Source: JADJOY01 sp016713535 [NCBI: Deltaproteobacteria bacterium]
Lineage (GTDB): Bacteria; JADJOY01
DNA length: 64,000 nucleotides
Assembly: GCA_016713535.1 (NCBI GenBank)
Contig: JADJOY010000021.1
Location: forward strand, 166,021-230,020
Reading direction: 5' to 3'
Shown here: piece after piece, positions 1-8,244 of the stretch
Numbering within the stretch: position 1 is the stretch's first letter
Layout of the letters: the number at the start of each line of letters is the position of its first letter
The notes under the pieces: model-generated
Databases searched by the model: none
What the model saw: only the letters and a program-made list of their open reading frames with translations
What the model was told of the DNA's origin: nothing
Translations under genes and position numbers: made by a program

Positions 1-507
1 GTTGTACCCAGGGTCCTTGCCGCAGGCGGCCCACACCAGGAACCCGAGCGGCTGGAGCTTCGCGTCGCGGGTGAGAACGTCGATCCAGTCTCGCGGCTCC
101 AAGCGGCCCGCCATCGCCAGGACTTTGTTCGTGGCGAGATCGAACGGATGCAGGGCGAGGCCGAGTAGCTCGTCCTCGATGAGCGGGAAGAAACGAAAGG
201 CACTGTGCCGCACCCACTGCATCAGCGAGCGATCCGTTCCTCGAGCGACGAGCGCCTCGACGAACGATGGGGCCAGACGTATCACCTCGAGGGTGTACCC
301 GAGGCCGCGCAGCGCCTCGCCGTCGGCCTCCCAGGTCGCGGCGAGCGCCGTCTCCGAGTCGTGGAACAGGTCGATGTCGCGGGATCGGCGAGGTGCAGCG
401 AGTAACTCGTTGAGCGCCACGCCGCCGGCGACGTAGCTCTCGCCGCGTCTGCGCCGCTGGTCGGCCAGGCTCCTCAGGATCCCGGACTGGAAGGGCGTGA
501 CAGCCAT
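1..507 (-). CDS. AbiEii/AbiGii-family nucleotidyltransferase (3' end cut by window edge)
   Basis: The minus-strand frame is open from an ATG at 507 to the window edge (169 codons, no stop). The N-terminal third has the nucleotidyltransferase signature GGVALNELL followed by SRDIDLFHD, giving the DxD metal-binding pair at about residues 46-48. A later HPFDLATNKVLAMAGR/EPRDWIDVL stretch is typical of AbiEii-like and DUF6036-like proteins. AbiEii proteins transfer nucleotides to cellular targets and act as the toxic half of type IV-like or phage-defence systems; that role is inferred here. It overlaps the upstream 74-aa gene by about 34 bases, so the two are probably translated together. Confidence 0.7.
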   Translation of the reverse strand, partial: MAVTPFQSGILRSLADQRRRRGESYVAGGVALNELLAAPRRSRDIDLFHDSETALAATWEADGEALRGLGYTLEVIRLAPSFVEALVARGTDRSLMQWVRHSAFRFFPLIEDELLGLALHPFDLATNKVLAMAGRLEPRDWIDVLTRDAKLQPLGFLVWAACGKDPGYN

Positions 508-698
508 CGTCGCAGCTCCTCGGCACGCTCGAACGCCGCCCGGTCCCCGTATCGCTCGATGAGATCGAGGGCTCGGATGGCTTCATCGAGGTCGGTCGGA
601 ACGAACCGCGGATCCAGGAACCACAGGCAGCGATCCCGATACTCGTCCACCAGCCGAGCGACTTCGGCCAGCGCGTCGATGGGGATCGGGACGGTCAT
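474..698 (-). CDS. Small acidic protein upstream of the AbiEii-like gene
   Basis: This 74-residue protein starts at ATG 698 (MTVPIPIDAL). It is rich in acidic and aromatic residues (DEYRDRCLWFLDPRF) and ends in a helical EEL-RRW tail. It shows no signal peptide, membrane segment or recognisable catalytic motif. Its end overlaps the start of the nucleotidyltransferase gene, which suggests a two-gene unit in which it is a partner or antitoxin-like protein. I do not recognise a named family; the partner role is inferred only from gene order. Confidence 0.55.
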   Translation of the reverse strand: MTVPIPIDALAEVARLVDEYRDRCLWFLDPRFVPTDLDEAIRALDLIERYGDRAAFERAEELRRWLSRPSSPGS

Positions 699-794
699 CG
701 GATCTCCGGATGCCCCAAGCAAGCTTCGACGTGCACGCGGGCTTGCGGCCAACCAGCGTCGGCAGGCTAGTCGCCGAGCGGGCGGCCTCGCAAG

Positions 795-1286
795 GTGATC
801 CGGCGATGCCTGTGGCCCACGACGATTCCGCGCCGGAGTGGACGTGAGCTCGCTGTCGTAGCGATCCCTCGGCCCCGCCTCGACCTCGCGATCGACCAAG
901 ACTCGGCCGGCGCATGCGATGGCTGCGGCGGACTCTCGTTGATCACGGCTGCCCTGCTCGAGCGGTTCCTGGCTGGCGCGCGCGGACCTGCGCTTCGCGA
1001 CGGCCATCGCTACGCGCGCGAAGCCCGGGTGCTCGACTTCGTCGGCACTCCGGAAAGCACCTCGACGATCGTGCGAGGGCGGACGGGCGAGTTCGAGGTC
1101 GCGCTCTGGGTGGAAGGTGGCGAAATCGAATGCCGCTGCAACTGCCCCTCCCGGCGGGGCTCGTGCAAGCACGGCATCGCCGCGGCCCTGGTGCTCAAAC
1201 AGTGGGTCGAGCGAGACAGCAAGAAGCGCCGCCGGCGCGGATGGGGAAACCCGGGCAAGCCGGCGCACTCCGCGGGTGGGTCCTGA
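795..1286 (+). CDS. SWIM zinc-finger protein
   Basis: The frame has a clear SWIM motif, CRCNCPSRRGSCKHGIAAAL (CxCx(n)CxH), near residues 113-132. It is preceded by a stretch about a RYAREARV element, common in stand-alone SWIM proteins. SWIM domains bind zinc and mediate DNA or protein contacts. The start is uncertain: GTG 795 opens the frame, but homology-like sequence begins only near LITAALLERF, so a later start (TTG near 938) is possible. The gene overlaps the following SWIM-SNF2 helicase gene by about 11 bases if that gene starts at GTG 1276, so the two are probably cotranscribed and act together. Confidence 0.65.
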   Translation: MIRRCLWPTTIPRRSGRELAVVAIPRPRLDLAIDQDSAGACDGCGGLSLITAALLERFLAGARGPALRDGHRYAREARVLDFVGTPESTSTIVRGRTGEFEVALWVEGGEIECRCNCPSRRGSCKHGIAAALVLKQWVERDSKKRRRRGWGNPGKPAHSAGGS

Positions 1287-3648
1287 CGGTGACGGCGCAG
1301 CGCAGATCCACCCGAAGGCCGGTCCGGGTCGCGCACCGAGTGCGACGCCGGATGCAGACGAAGCTCGGGCGCGCGCGATCGAGGAACGAGTTGCCGCGGC
1401 GCGGCGCGAGAAGCTCGCGATCACCCCCGACGTCCCGCCCTACCTGCGCGTCGAGGGCGCCTCGGGTTTCTCGTACCGGGTGCGGCTACGGGGCGTAGCA
1501 GCATCTCGCCTGCATTCCTGCGAGTGTCCGGACTTCGAGGCGAATCGGCTCCACACCTGCAAGCACGTCGAGCGGGTGCGCGCCCATCTCGGGTCGAAGC
1601 GCACGAGGCTTCCAGCGCCGCACGTGACCGCGGCCGAGCGTGGGGCCGTCTATCTCCACTTCGGCGAGATCGTGGAGCCGTGCCTGTGGGGCGTTCCGCG
1701 CGGCCCCGGCTCGCGCCGCGTGACCTCTGCGTTCGACGAGTGGGGTCGGTCGCGCCTGCCGATGGCGTGTGACGAGAGCGAGCTGCGCTCGCGGCTCGAG
1801 TCGTTCGAACCGTGGGTCGACCCGGACGCGAAGGCGTGGGTGGACCGCCGCCTGGCGCGCGCCCCCGAGCTCCCGCGGCGCGACTTTGCTCAGCTCGTCG
1901 GCGACTTGCATCGCCAGCCGTACCCGTACCAGTGGGTTGGGGCACGTTTTCTGGCTGAGCGGGGCCGCGCGCTGCTGGCCGACGAGATGGGGCTCGGGAA
2001 GACGGTTCAGGCGATCCTCGCCGCAGCGGCCCTGCGTCGCGCCACGCGGCCCGCCCGAGCGGTCACGGTCGTCTGTCCGGTGAGCCTTCGCGGCGGGTGG
2101 CGGGACGAGATCCGCGCCTGGCTCGGCGACGAGGCGGTGATGCTCGAGGGACCGACGCCAGCGCGTGCCGAGCGCATCGCCGCGCGCCCATCGTGGCTCA
2201 TCACCCACTTCGAGCAGGTACTGAAGGACCACCGCCACCACGCGGCTCGTCCGCCCGATCTGCTCATCATCGACGAGGCGCAGCGCGCCAAGGGCCTGGC
2301 GACGCGGACGGCACGGGTGCTCGAGGCGATCGACGCGCCCTACGTGTTCGCGCTCACCGGCACGCCGCTCGAGAACCGACTCGAGGAGGCCTACGCCATC
2401 GCGCAGCTCATCGATCAGCGCCTGCTGCCGCCGCTCTGGCAGTTCGACCGCGACCATTTCGTGCGCGACGAGAGCGGCCGGCGCGTCGTCTTCTACCGGA
2501 ATCTCGACACCTTGCGGTCGCGACTGAGCCCGGCGTTCCTGCGTCGTCGCAAGGAAGACGTGTCGCTCGAGCTGCCGCCGCGGGTGCGCTCGGTCGTCAA
2601 GGTGCCGATGCACCCCGCGGTGCTCGACACCTACGACGACGTGATGCACAGCGTGGCGCGGATCGCGAGCAAGAAGGTGATCCTGCCCGCCGACCTCGAG
2701 CGAATGCAGCGTCTCTTGGTGATCGCGCGGCGTCGCTGCGACGGGCCGCACATGCTCGGGATGGAGATCGACGCACGCACCGTGCCCAAGCTCACCGAGC
2801 TCGAGCAGGCGCTGCGTGACCTCTGTCTCGGGGAACGGCGGAAGGCCGTCGTGTTCAGCGAGTGGACGGACATGACGCTCGCCGTCGAGGCGCTCTGCGA
2901 TCGGCTACGGATCCCGGCCATTCACCTGCACGGCAACGTTCCGGTGGCGCGGCGGCCCGAGCTGATCCGAGACTTCACCGAGCGCAGAGGCCCGGCGGTG
3001 TTCGTGAGCACCGACGCCGGCGGCGTCGGTCTCAACCTGCAAGCCGCGGACGTGGTCATCAATCTGGATCTTCCGTGGAACCCGGCGCGTCTCGAACAGC
3101 GCATCGCTCGGGCACACCGCATCGGATCGAAGCGCACGGTGCAGGAGATCCTCTTCGTCGCGCAGAACGTGGTCGAGGAGCGGATCCTCGAGCTCCACGC
3201 CACGAAGCGCGACGTGCTCGAGAACGTGTGGGCCAGCGGTGGGGAAGACCAGATCGCCGCGCCCGGCGGAAGCGGAGCCTTCCGCCAGATGGTCGCGGCA
3301 CTCCTCGACACGAGAGGTCCGGTCGCCGCGCCGGAACCGGTGGACGCGCTCGGCCCCGGCGACCTTGCCCCTCACGAGCACGCCGTCGGTGGTGCGGGGG
3401 ACGTGATCGACGCCGGCGCTGGTCCGGCTCCGTCGGTGGAGGCCAGCGCCGAATCGGCGCCCCCGCAGACGTCGCCAGCTCCCGCGCTCGCCGCGGTGCC
3501 CGACGCCGATCGTGCCGGCGAGGCCGTCGTGGTCGATCCGGGTGCAGTGGCCGCGGCGATCGCTGCCGTGGCGCCGACGCTTCCAGTCGCTCATCGTCGG
3601 TCGCTCGCGACCGTGTTCCGTGCGCTCGCCGATGCCCTCGATGGCTGA
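1276..3648 (+). CDS. SWIM-SNF2 family DNA-dependent ATPase/helicase
   Basis: A second SWIM motif (CECPDFEANRLHTCKH) lies near residue 81. It is followed by a full SNF2 ATPase: motif I DEMGLGKT near residue 235, motif II IIDEAQ near 330, and helicase C-terminal motif VI QRIARAHRIG near 607. The last ~110 residues are low-complexity Ala/Pro/Asp. SNF2 enzymes translocate on double-stranded DNA to remodel bound proteins. I chose GTG 1276 because the longer ATG 1117 extension would overlap the coding SWIM region of the upstream gene by 170 bases. The bacterial role of SWIM-SNF2 pairs is not established. Confidence 0.85.
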   Translation: MGPDGDGAAQIHPKAGPGRAPSATPDADEARARAIEERVAAARREKLAITPDVPPYLRVEGASGFSYRVRLRGVAASRLHSCECPDFEANRLHTCKHVERVRAHLGSKRTRLPAPHVTAAERGAVYLHFGEIVEPCLWGVPRGPGSRRVTSAFDEWGRSRLPMACDESELRSRLESFEPWVDPDAKAWVDRRLARAPELPRRDFAQLVGDLHRQPYPYQWVGARFLAERGRALLADEMGLGKTVQAILAAAALRRATRPARAVTVVCPVSLRGGWRDEIRAWLGDEAVMLEGPTPARAERIAARPSWLITHFEQVLKDHRHHAARPPDLLIIDEAQRAKGLATRTARVLEAIDAPYVFALTGTPLENRLEEAYAIAQLIDQRLLPPLWQFDRDHFVRDESGRRVVFYRNLDTLRSRLSPAFLRRRKEDVSLELPPRVRSVVKVPMHPAVLDTYDDVMHSVARIASKKVILPADLERMQRLLVIARRRCDGPHMLGMEIDARTVPKLTELEQALRDLCLGERRKAVVFSEWTDMTLAVEALCDRLRIPAIHLHGNVPVARRPELIRDFTERRGPAVFVSTDAGGVGLNLQAADVVINLDLPWNPARLEQRIARAHRIGSKRTVQEILFVAQNVVEERILELHATKRDVLENVWASGGEDQIAAPGGSGAFRQMVAALLDTRGPVAAPEPVDALGPGDLAPHEHAVGGAGDVIDAGAGPAPSVEASAESAPPQTSPAPALAAVPDADRAGEAVVVDPGAVAAAIAAVAPTLPVAHRRSLATVFRALADALDG

Positions 3649-3758
3649 GAGCACCGATTGCCTCGACCGACCGCGGAGGGGCGCTCGCGGTGATCCGGAT
3701 CCCTCGGAACCCGAAGGATGGGTTCCGCTCGGGCGAGCGGGCAGGCTAGGATCGGGAC

Positions 3759-4181
3759 GTGGACCTTGCGGCTATCGAAGGGGCGTTGCGCTCGGTGCTC
3801 GAACGGCGTGCGGACGTGCGTTTCGCATACCTCTTCGGATCGACCGTGACCCGCGATCCGGCGACGGCGCGGGACGTGGACGTAGCGGTCTCGTTCACCG
3901 TCTCGCCGTCGCTCTTCGCCGTGGGTGAGCTGGCCACGTCCCTCGAGGGAGTGCTCGGGCGCGAGGTGGACGTGGTGGACCTCGACGACGCGACGACGCT
4001 GCTGCGGTGGGAGGTCGTCAGGAGCGGCCGGGTGCTCATGGCGCCCGACCCACGCGCCCTGGCCGAGTTCAGGGCGAGGGTTCCCCTCGAGTACCTGGAG
4101 CTCAAGCCTCATCTGGAGCGTCAGGCCGCCGGGCTCCGGCGGGTCCTGCGCGAGCGTGCATGGTCCGTCTCGACCTCGTGA
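3759..4181 (+). CDS. mntA: MntA-type antitoxin nucleotidyltransferase
   Basis: This 140-residue minimal nucleotidyltransferase (GTG start) has the motif GSTVTRDPATARDVD, an exact GSX10DXD pattern near residues 28-42. A further DVVDLDD supplies the third carboxylate. In characterised systems MntA adds AMP groups to a tyrosine of the HepT toxin and neutralises it. The next gene is the HEPN partner and overlaps the 3' end by 22 bases, the usual arrangement. A TAGGAT hexamer just upstream (near 3747) could be a -10 element. Confidence 0.85.
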   Translation: MDLAAIEGALRSVLERRADVRFAYLFGSTVTRDPATARDVDVAVSFTVSPSLFAVGELATSLEGVLGREVDVVDLDDATTLLRWEVVRSGRVLMAPDPRALAEFRARVPLEYLELKPHLERQAAGLRRVLRERAWSVSTS

Positions 4182-4588
4182 GAGACAAGATCCGTCGCAT
4201 CCGCGAAGTGACGGATGCGCTGCGGCGACGCATTCCGGACCGACCAGAAGACGTGGCTTCCGACGAGGACCTCCGCGACCTCATCGCCTTTCGCTTCTAC
4301 CTGGGGATCCAGCTCGCGATCGACCTCGCATCACACGTGATCGCGGACGAGGGTTGGGGCCCGGCGCCGGACCTGCGAGCCCACTTCCAGATCCTGGCTC
4401 GACGAGGGGTGATCGATGCCCAGGTCGCCCAATCGCTCGGGGCGGGCGTCAAGATTCGAAACCTCGTGGGTCACGCTTACGGTGCCCTCGACCCCGTGAA
4501 GCTCCACGCCGCGGCGCGGGTGCTCCCCGGCCTTCTCGAACGTTATTGCGCCGGGGTTCTGGCGCTGGCGGAACGAAGCGGCGTTTGA
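4160..4588 (+). CDS. hepT: HepT-type HEPN ribonuclease toxin
   Basis: This 142-residue all-helical protein starts at ATG 4160. It carries RNLVGHAY near residues 101-108, which matches the RX4HXY active site of HEPN toxins; R and H are the catalytic residues and Y is the residue modified by MntA. HepT proteins cleave RNA (tRNA in studied cases) when not AMPylated. It is translationally coupled to the MntA gene. Length and motif spacing look intact, so the module is probably functional. Confidence 0.85.
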   Translation: MVRLDLVRDKIRRIREVTDALRRRIPDRPEDVASDEDLRDLIAFRFYLGIQLAIDLASHVIADEGWGPAPDLRAHFQILARRGVIDAQVAQSLGAGVKIRNLVGHAYGALDPVKLHAAARVLPGLLERYCAGVLALAERSGV

Positions 4589-4979
4589 CGATTCCGCCGT
4601 CGATCGACGTGCGCCCCTGCGGCTCGCGGCGCGTGATCCGACGGTTGAACGCTGTCTCGGCGACGGGCGGGGCCGAGAGCAATGGGGAGAGCACGAACGC
4701 GTCGAGCGGCTCACCGCCGATCAACGTGACGTGCTGCCGACGACCCGCGATTCGTGCGCTCGAGCCAAACGTGCTGGGGACAGGCGCGGTTCGTCAGTCA
4801 GAAAAATCCGGCGGGCTGTTGAATGGCGAATCGGGCGGCTTTCCGCGATCCGCGTCCGGCTCGAAGGCCACCTGGCCGAAGCCCGTGCCGAATTCGGTGG
4901 AAGGCTGGGTGGAACCGCCGAGCGCCGAGGCGAGACCGCGGAGGAAACACGCGATCGCTGGCCTTCCTGCGTTCGAATC
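4589..4979. other. Intergenic stretch before tRNA-Met, no gene found
   Basis: About 390 bases between the hepT stop and tRNA-Met hold no frame with convincing codon use. Short open frames run into the tRNA in reverse and give tRNA-derived peptides, so they were not called. No integrase or att repeat could be identified, although the position next to a tRNA would suit an island boundary. Confidence 0.5.
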
Positions 4980-5056
4980 TGGTGGCGGGGGAGGGACTCG
5001 AACCCTCGACCTACGGCTTATGAGACCGTCGCTCTAACCACCTGAGCTACCCCGCC
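4980..5056 (-). tRNA. tRNA-Met (CAT)
   Basis: The minus-strand sequence folds as a cloverleaf. The acceptor GGCGGGG (5056-5050) pairs with its complement at 4984-4990. The D-arm reads AGCTCAGGTGGTTAGAGC, the anticodon loop is CTCATAA on a 5-bp stem, the T-arm has GGTTCGAGTCC, and CCA is encoded. Anticodon CAT with a standard acceptor pair indicates elongator methionine; a tRNA-Ile2 precursor is less likely from the body sequence. Confidence 0.93.
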
Positions 5057-5068
5057 GGGTGAAACGGC

Positions 5069-7006
5069 TTATTGTGCGGATCTGGCCGCGTCCGTCAACG
5101 GCGCGCTCGACGAAAATCCGGGGCTGGCCACCCCGGCGGCCGAGCCTGCGCTCGCGCCGGCGCCGGGGGTGCCGGGGAAGACCACGATGCGGCCCGCGGC
5201 GCTCGAGAACGAGAACGTCCCGCCCTCGGAGTCGACGACGCCCACCACCAGGTCGGGTACGCGGTCGCCGGTGACGTCGGCGACACGGATGTCGCGCAGC
5301 GAGCCCTCGCCGATCGCCTCCGGGCCCATGCCGAAGGGCAGCGGGATCGGCGCAAAGCTCTGACCGGCCCAGCGCAGCGCGGTCACGGTGACGTCGCGGC
5401 CCACGTTCAGGTTGGGAAGCACGTTGCCGAGCGGCGACTCGATCTCGGTCACCAGGACGAGCGGGCTGGCCCCGCGCTCGACCACCTCGATGCGGTCGCG
5501 CAGGAACACCCGCGGCAGCGAGCCGGTGGTCGACTGGTAGTGCTCGCCGGTCTCGAAGGACACGTCGTAGCCGCCGTAGTGGGCGGGTGCCGTGGCGATG
5601 GCGCGGCCGCCGGCCACCAGGCGCAGGCGCGCGTCGCCGTCGATCGTCAGCGTGGCGTCGCCGCCCGCCGGCCCGGGCAGGCCGAGCGCCAGCGCGCCGA
5701 CGTTGGCGTCGCCGGGCAGATCGAGCTCGCGGCCGAGGAAGACGCCGGAGCTGCGCATCTCGACGGCGCGGATCGGGCCGTAGAGTCGTCCCGGGATGGG
5801 GAAGTCCTGCGCGAAGAGCACGCGCGTCCCGGCGCTCGTGGACGCGGCGCGGATCGCGAAGGGTACCTCGTCGCCGATCGCGGCCACCTTGCGGCCGTCC
5901 TCGAGCACCTTCCAGATCCGCGACCGCCAGCCGCCGTTGCGGCGTCCTGCGATGGCGATCTCGTCGATGCCGTCGCCGTCCACGTCGGCGCAGTCGGCGG
6001 CCACGAACGTCTCCAGCGTGCGCGACTCGATCCGGGTCCGGGTGTCCGGCAGGCTCGTGCCTTCGCCGACCAGGATCCGCGCCGAGCCGTCGTCGATCAC
6101 CACGAAGCCGATCGGCGCCGTGGGGCCGAAGCGGCACACGTCGAAGTCGCGCACCGCCATGTCGAGCGTGAAGCCGGCGCTCGGCGGTAGCTGCGGGGCC
6201 GCGGCGGCGGCGAGCGGCAGTGGCGGCTCGATGCGTGGCGCGGTGTTGAGGACGACGGGCTCGGGGAGGTCGGGCTGGACGTGGATCGTGGGCGGCGCTG
6301 GTGTCGGCACCGCCGCGGTCGTGGCGGCCGCCGCGGTTCCGGCCGCCGCGCCCGCGGCGGCACCGATCACCACGCCGCCGCTCGTCGCCGCGGACGAGCG
6401 CGGCTCGGTCGCGGCCGCCGGAGCGGTCGAGCTCATCGCCGGCGCTGGCGCGCTCGCAGCAGCTGCGCTCGCGCTCGGCGCCACCTGGCCGCCGCGCTCG
6501 GGGAGGTCGCGCGCCGCGCGCGCCGCCTCGCCGAGGATCTCGGGGAGGAAGCCGCGCAGCCCCGCCACGTCGGGCTGCGCGAGCGAGCTGCGCCACACGC
6601 GGGCACCGCTCTCGCCGTCCTGGATCTCGAGCGAGAGCCGCACCCAGTCGCTGGCCGGGTCGCGCTCGAGCCGCGAGCCGAGGACGCCGTCGGCGCCCGC
6701 GGTCACGGCCGCGCCGCGGATCGCGTCCACCGAAGCGAGCGCGGTCGGCGCACCCTTGGCCGCCGCCACCACGCGCACGCCGGCGCTCTTGAGCTGGGCC
6801 TCGATCGCGGTGCGGAGGCTGGCCGCGGTGGAGGCGGGGACGGTCTCGTCCGTCGCGATCGGCAGCACCAGCAGCGCCGGGGTCTTGCCCGCCGCGTGCG
6901 CCGCGGGCGCGCCCGCCGTCGCCGTGAGGAGTGCGAGCGCCGCCGCCGTCGCCATGACGGTGGCGCGGCCTCGCTCGAGCCCGGTCCGAAGTCTCATTCG
7001 CAACAT
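5069..7006 (-). CDS. Secreted VCBS/FG-GAP-like repeat protein
   Basis: The 645-residue protein opens with a basic N-region, an Ala/Leu-rich core and an AHAA signal-peptidase site near residue 39. Residues 45-170 resemble a periplasmic lipoprotein-like domain that senses or assembles (LLVLPIATDE). A long Ala/Pro linker follows (residues 175-265). The C-terminal half repeats short D-x-D-G-D-x-D motifs (DCADVDGDGIDEIAIAGR, DVTGDRVPDLVVG), typical of FG-GAP/VCBS calcium-binding beta-propellers. The start overlaps the end of the HD-domain gene by 13 bases, so they form an operon. The function is not known; an extracytoplasmic role is likely. Confidence 0.75.
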   Translation of the reverse strand: MLRMRLRTGLERGRATVMATAAALALLTATAGAPAAHAAGKTPALLVLPIATDETVPASTAASLRTAIEAQLKSAGVRVVAAAKGAPTALASVDAIRGAAVTAGADGVLGSRLERDPASDWVRLSLEIQDGESGARVWRSSLAQPDVAGLRGFLPEILGEAARAARDLPERGGQVAPSASAAAASAPAPAMSSTAPAAATEPRSSAATSGGVVIGAAAGAAAGTAAAATTAAVPTPAPPTIHVQPDLPEPVVLNTAPRIEPPLPLAAAAAPQLPPSAGFTLDMAVRDFDVCRFGPTAPIGFVVIDDGSARILVGEGTSLPDTRTRIESRTLETFVAADCADVDGDGIDEIAIAGRRNGGWRSRIWKVLEDGRKVAAIGDEVPFAIRAASTSAGTRVLFAQDFPIPGRLYGPIRAVEMRSSGVFLGRELDLPGDANVGALALGLPGPAGGDATLTIDGDARLRLVAGGRAIATAPAHYGGYDVSFETGEHYQSTTGSLPRVFLRDRIEVVERGASPLVLVTEIESPLGNVLPNLNVGRDVTVTALRWAGQSFAPIPLPFGMGPEAIGEGSLRDIRVADVTGDRVPDLVVGVVDSEGGTFSFSSAAGRIVVFPGTPGAGASAGSAAGVASPGFSSSAPLTDAARSAQ

Positions 7007-7983
7007 GGGTCGCTCGTGGATTCGAGGGCGAGCGCCAAGAGCGCGTCGCGGTTGTTGAGGTCGGGGTTCTCGATCACCTGCGCGAGGAGCCGCTTGAGCG
7101 TGATGCCGAGCTGCGGTCCCTCGGCGACGCCCGCTTCCATGAGGTCGTGGCCGTTCACCGCCAGGTCCCGTAGCCCGAACGGCTCCTTGCGCTCGAGCTC
7201 GCCGCGCACCCGCTTGCGGAACGTGATGATCGCTCCGATCCGGTCCGGGCGCGCGCCGCCGCGCTTGTCGGCGATCCGGAGGTCGAGGAGCTTGTAGGTC
7301 ATCTCGGGGCCACCGAGCTTCCGCGCGAAGCGCCGGATGGCCTTCTCCGAGAGCTCGATGTCGAGGTCGAACATGTGGTGGCGCACCAGCCGCGAGACGC
7401 GATCCGCGCTGATGTTGGCGCGCGCCGCGCCGTAGCTCTTGAGGCGCTTGCGGGTGAGGCGCTCACCCACGAACTGGTGGCCGTGGAAGGTGATGCGCCC
7501 GGTCGTCAGGTCGACGCCCTTGGTGTGCGGCTTGCCGACGTCGTGGAAGAGCGCCGCGAGCATGAGCTCCATGTCGCCCGGGGTGATCAGCGCCGAGTCG
7601 GCGCGTGCGGCATCCACGACACGCATGGTGTGCTCGAACGCGTCGCAGCCATGCGACTTGGCGGGCTGCTCGATGCCCACCATCCCCACCAGCTCGGGCG
7701 CGACCTCGTGCAGGACGCCGCGCTCGAGGAGACCGCGCAACGCCTCCGACGGGCGCGGCTGCGACAGCACGCGACGCAGGTCGTCGAAGAAGGTGGCGCC
7801 CGCGCGCGGGTCGATCTTGGGAGTGCGCACCCGCTCCGGCGCCGCCACCTCGGCCGCTCGCGTCTCGCTTGCGGCGCCGGGCGTGTGCGCGCCGTCGCAC
7901 GGGCCCCCGTGCGGCGGGTGAGGGGCGTGCTCGGCGGCGGGCGGAGCCTCGCTCGCGGCTGGCGCGGACGGATCGGGACGCAT
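6994..7983 (-). CDS. HD-domain phosphohydrolase related to CCA-adding enzyme C-termini
   Basis: This 329-residue protein starts at ATG 7983. After a low-complexity N-terminus (residues 1-50), a DLRRVLSQPRPSEALRGLLERG segment is followed by an HD domain with HTMRV, LFHDVGKP and HHMFD. It resembles the HD region of tRNA nucleotidyltransferases without the polymerase head domain. HD proteins hydrolyse phosphoester bonds; the substrate here is unknown. It is first in a two-gene unit with the VCBS-like gene and divergent from the VanZ-like gene. Confidence 0.75.
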   Translation of the reverse strand: MRPDPSAPAASEAPPAAEHAPHPPHGGPCDGAHTPGAASETRAAEVAAPERVRTPKIDPRAGATFFDDLRRVLSQPRPSEALRGLLERGVLHEVAPELVGMVGIEQPAKSHGCDAFEHTMRVVDAARADSALITPGDMELMLAALFHDVGKPHTKGVDLTTGRITFHGHQFVGERLTRKRLKSYGAARANISADRVSRLVRHHMFDLDIELSEKAIRRFARKLGGPEMTYKLLDLRIADKRGGARPDRIGAIITFRKRVRGELERKEPFGLRDLAVNGHDLMEAGVAEGPQLGITLKRLLAQVIENPDLNNRDALLALALESTSDPCCE

Positions 7984-8244
7984 CGGGCTCCTGCGATGCC
8001 TGGGCGGTTCGGGATCGAGCCGGAGAACGGAGTGGATCGGGAACCGGCAGCGGCGCCGCGGGTTCCTCGCCGGCGCTCCCGGTCTCGACGCGACCGCCGC
8101 AGGCAACGGCGCGGATTGGCTCGTGTTGTCGACGGGTTGTCGGACGGTTCGAGCGAGGGTATAGCATCGCCGTCGGGCACGTCCAGGGAGCCTGCCGGTT
8201 CCCCCCGCCAGCCCTGGACCCGCGCCGGCCGCCTCACTCTCCTC

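Noticed and set aside
1117-1275. Upstream extension of the SNF2 gene to ATG 1117
   Set aside because: It would overlap the SWIM-coding part of the preceding gene by 170 bases and its translation is low-complexity.
4731-5045. Plus-strand frame ending in a WWRGRDSNPRPTAYE-type peptide
   Set aside because: This peptide is a translation of the tRNA-Met antisense strand, a well-known artefact.
5034-6596. Long Arg/Gly-rich minus-strand open frame
   Set aside because: It lies in another frame of the VCBS-like gene and has the composition expected of GC-rich shadow frames, with no domain.
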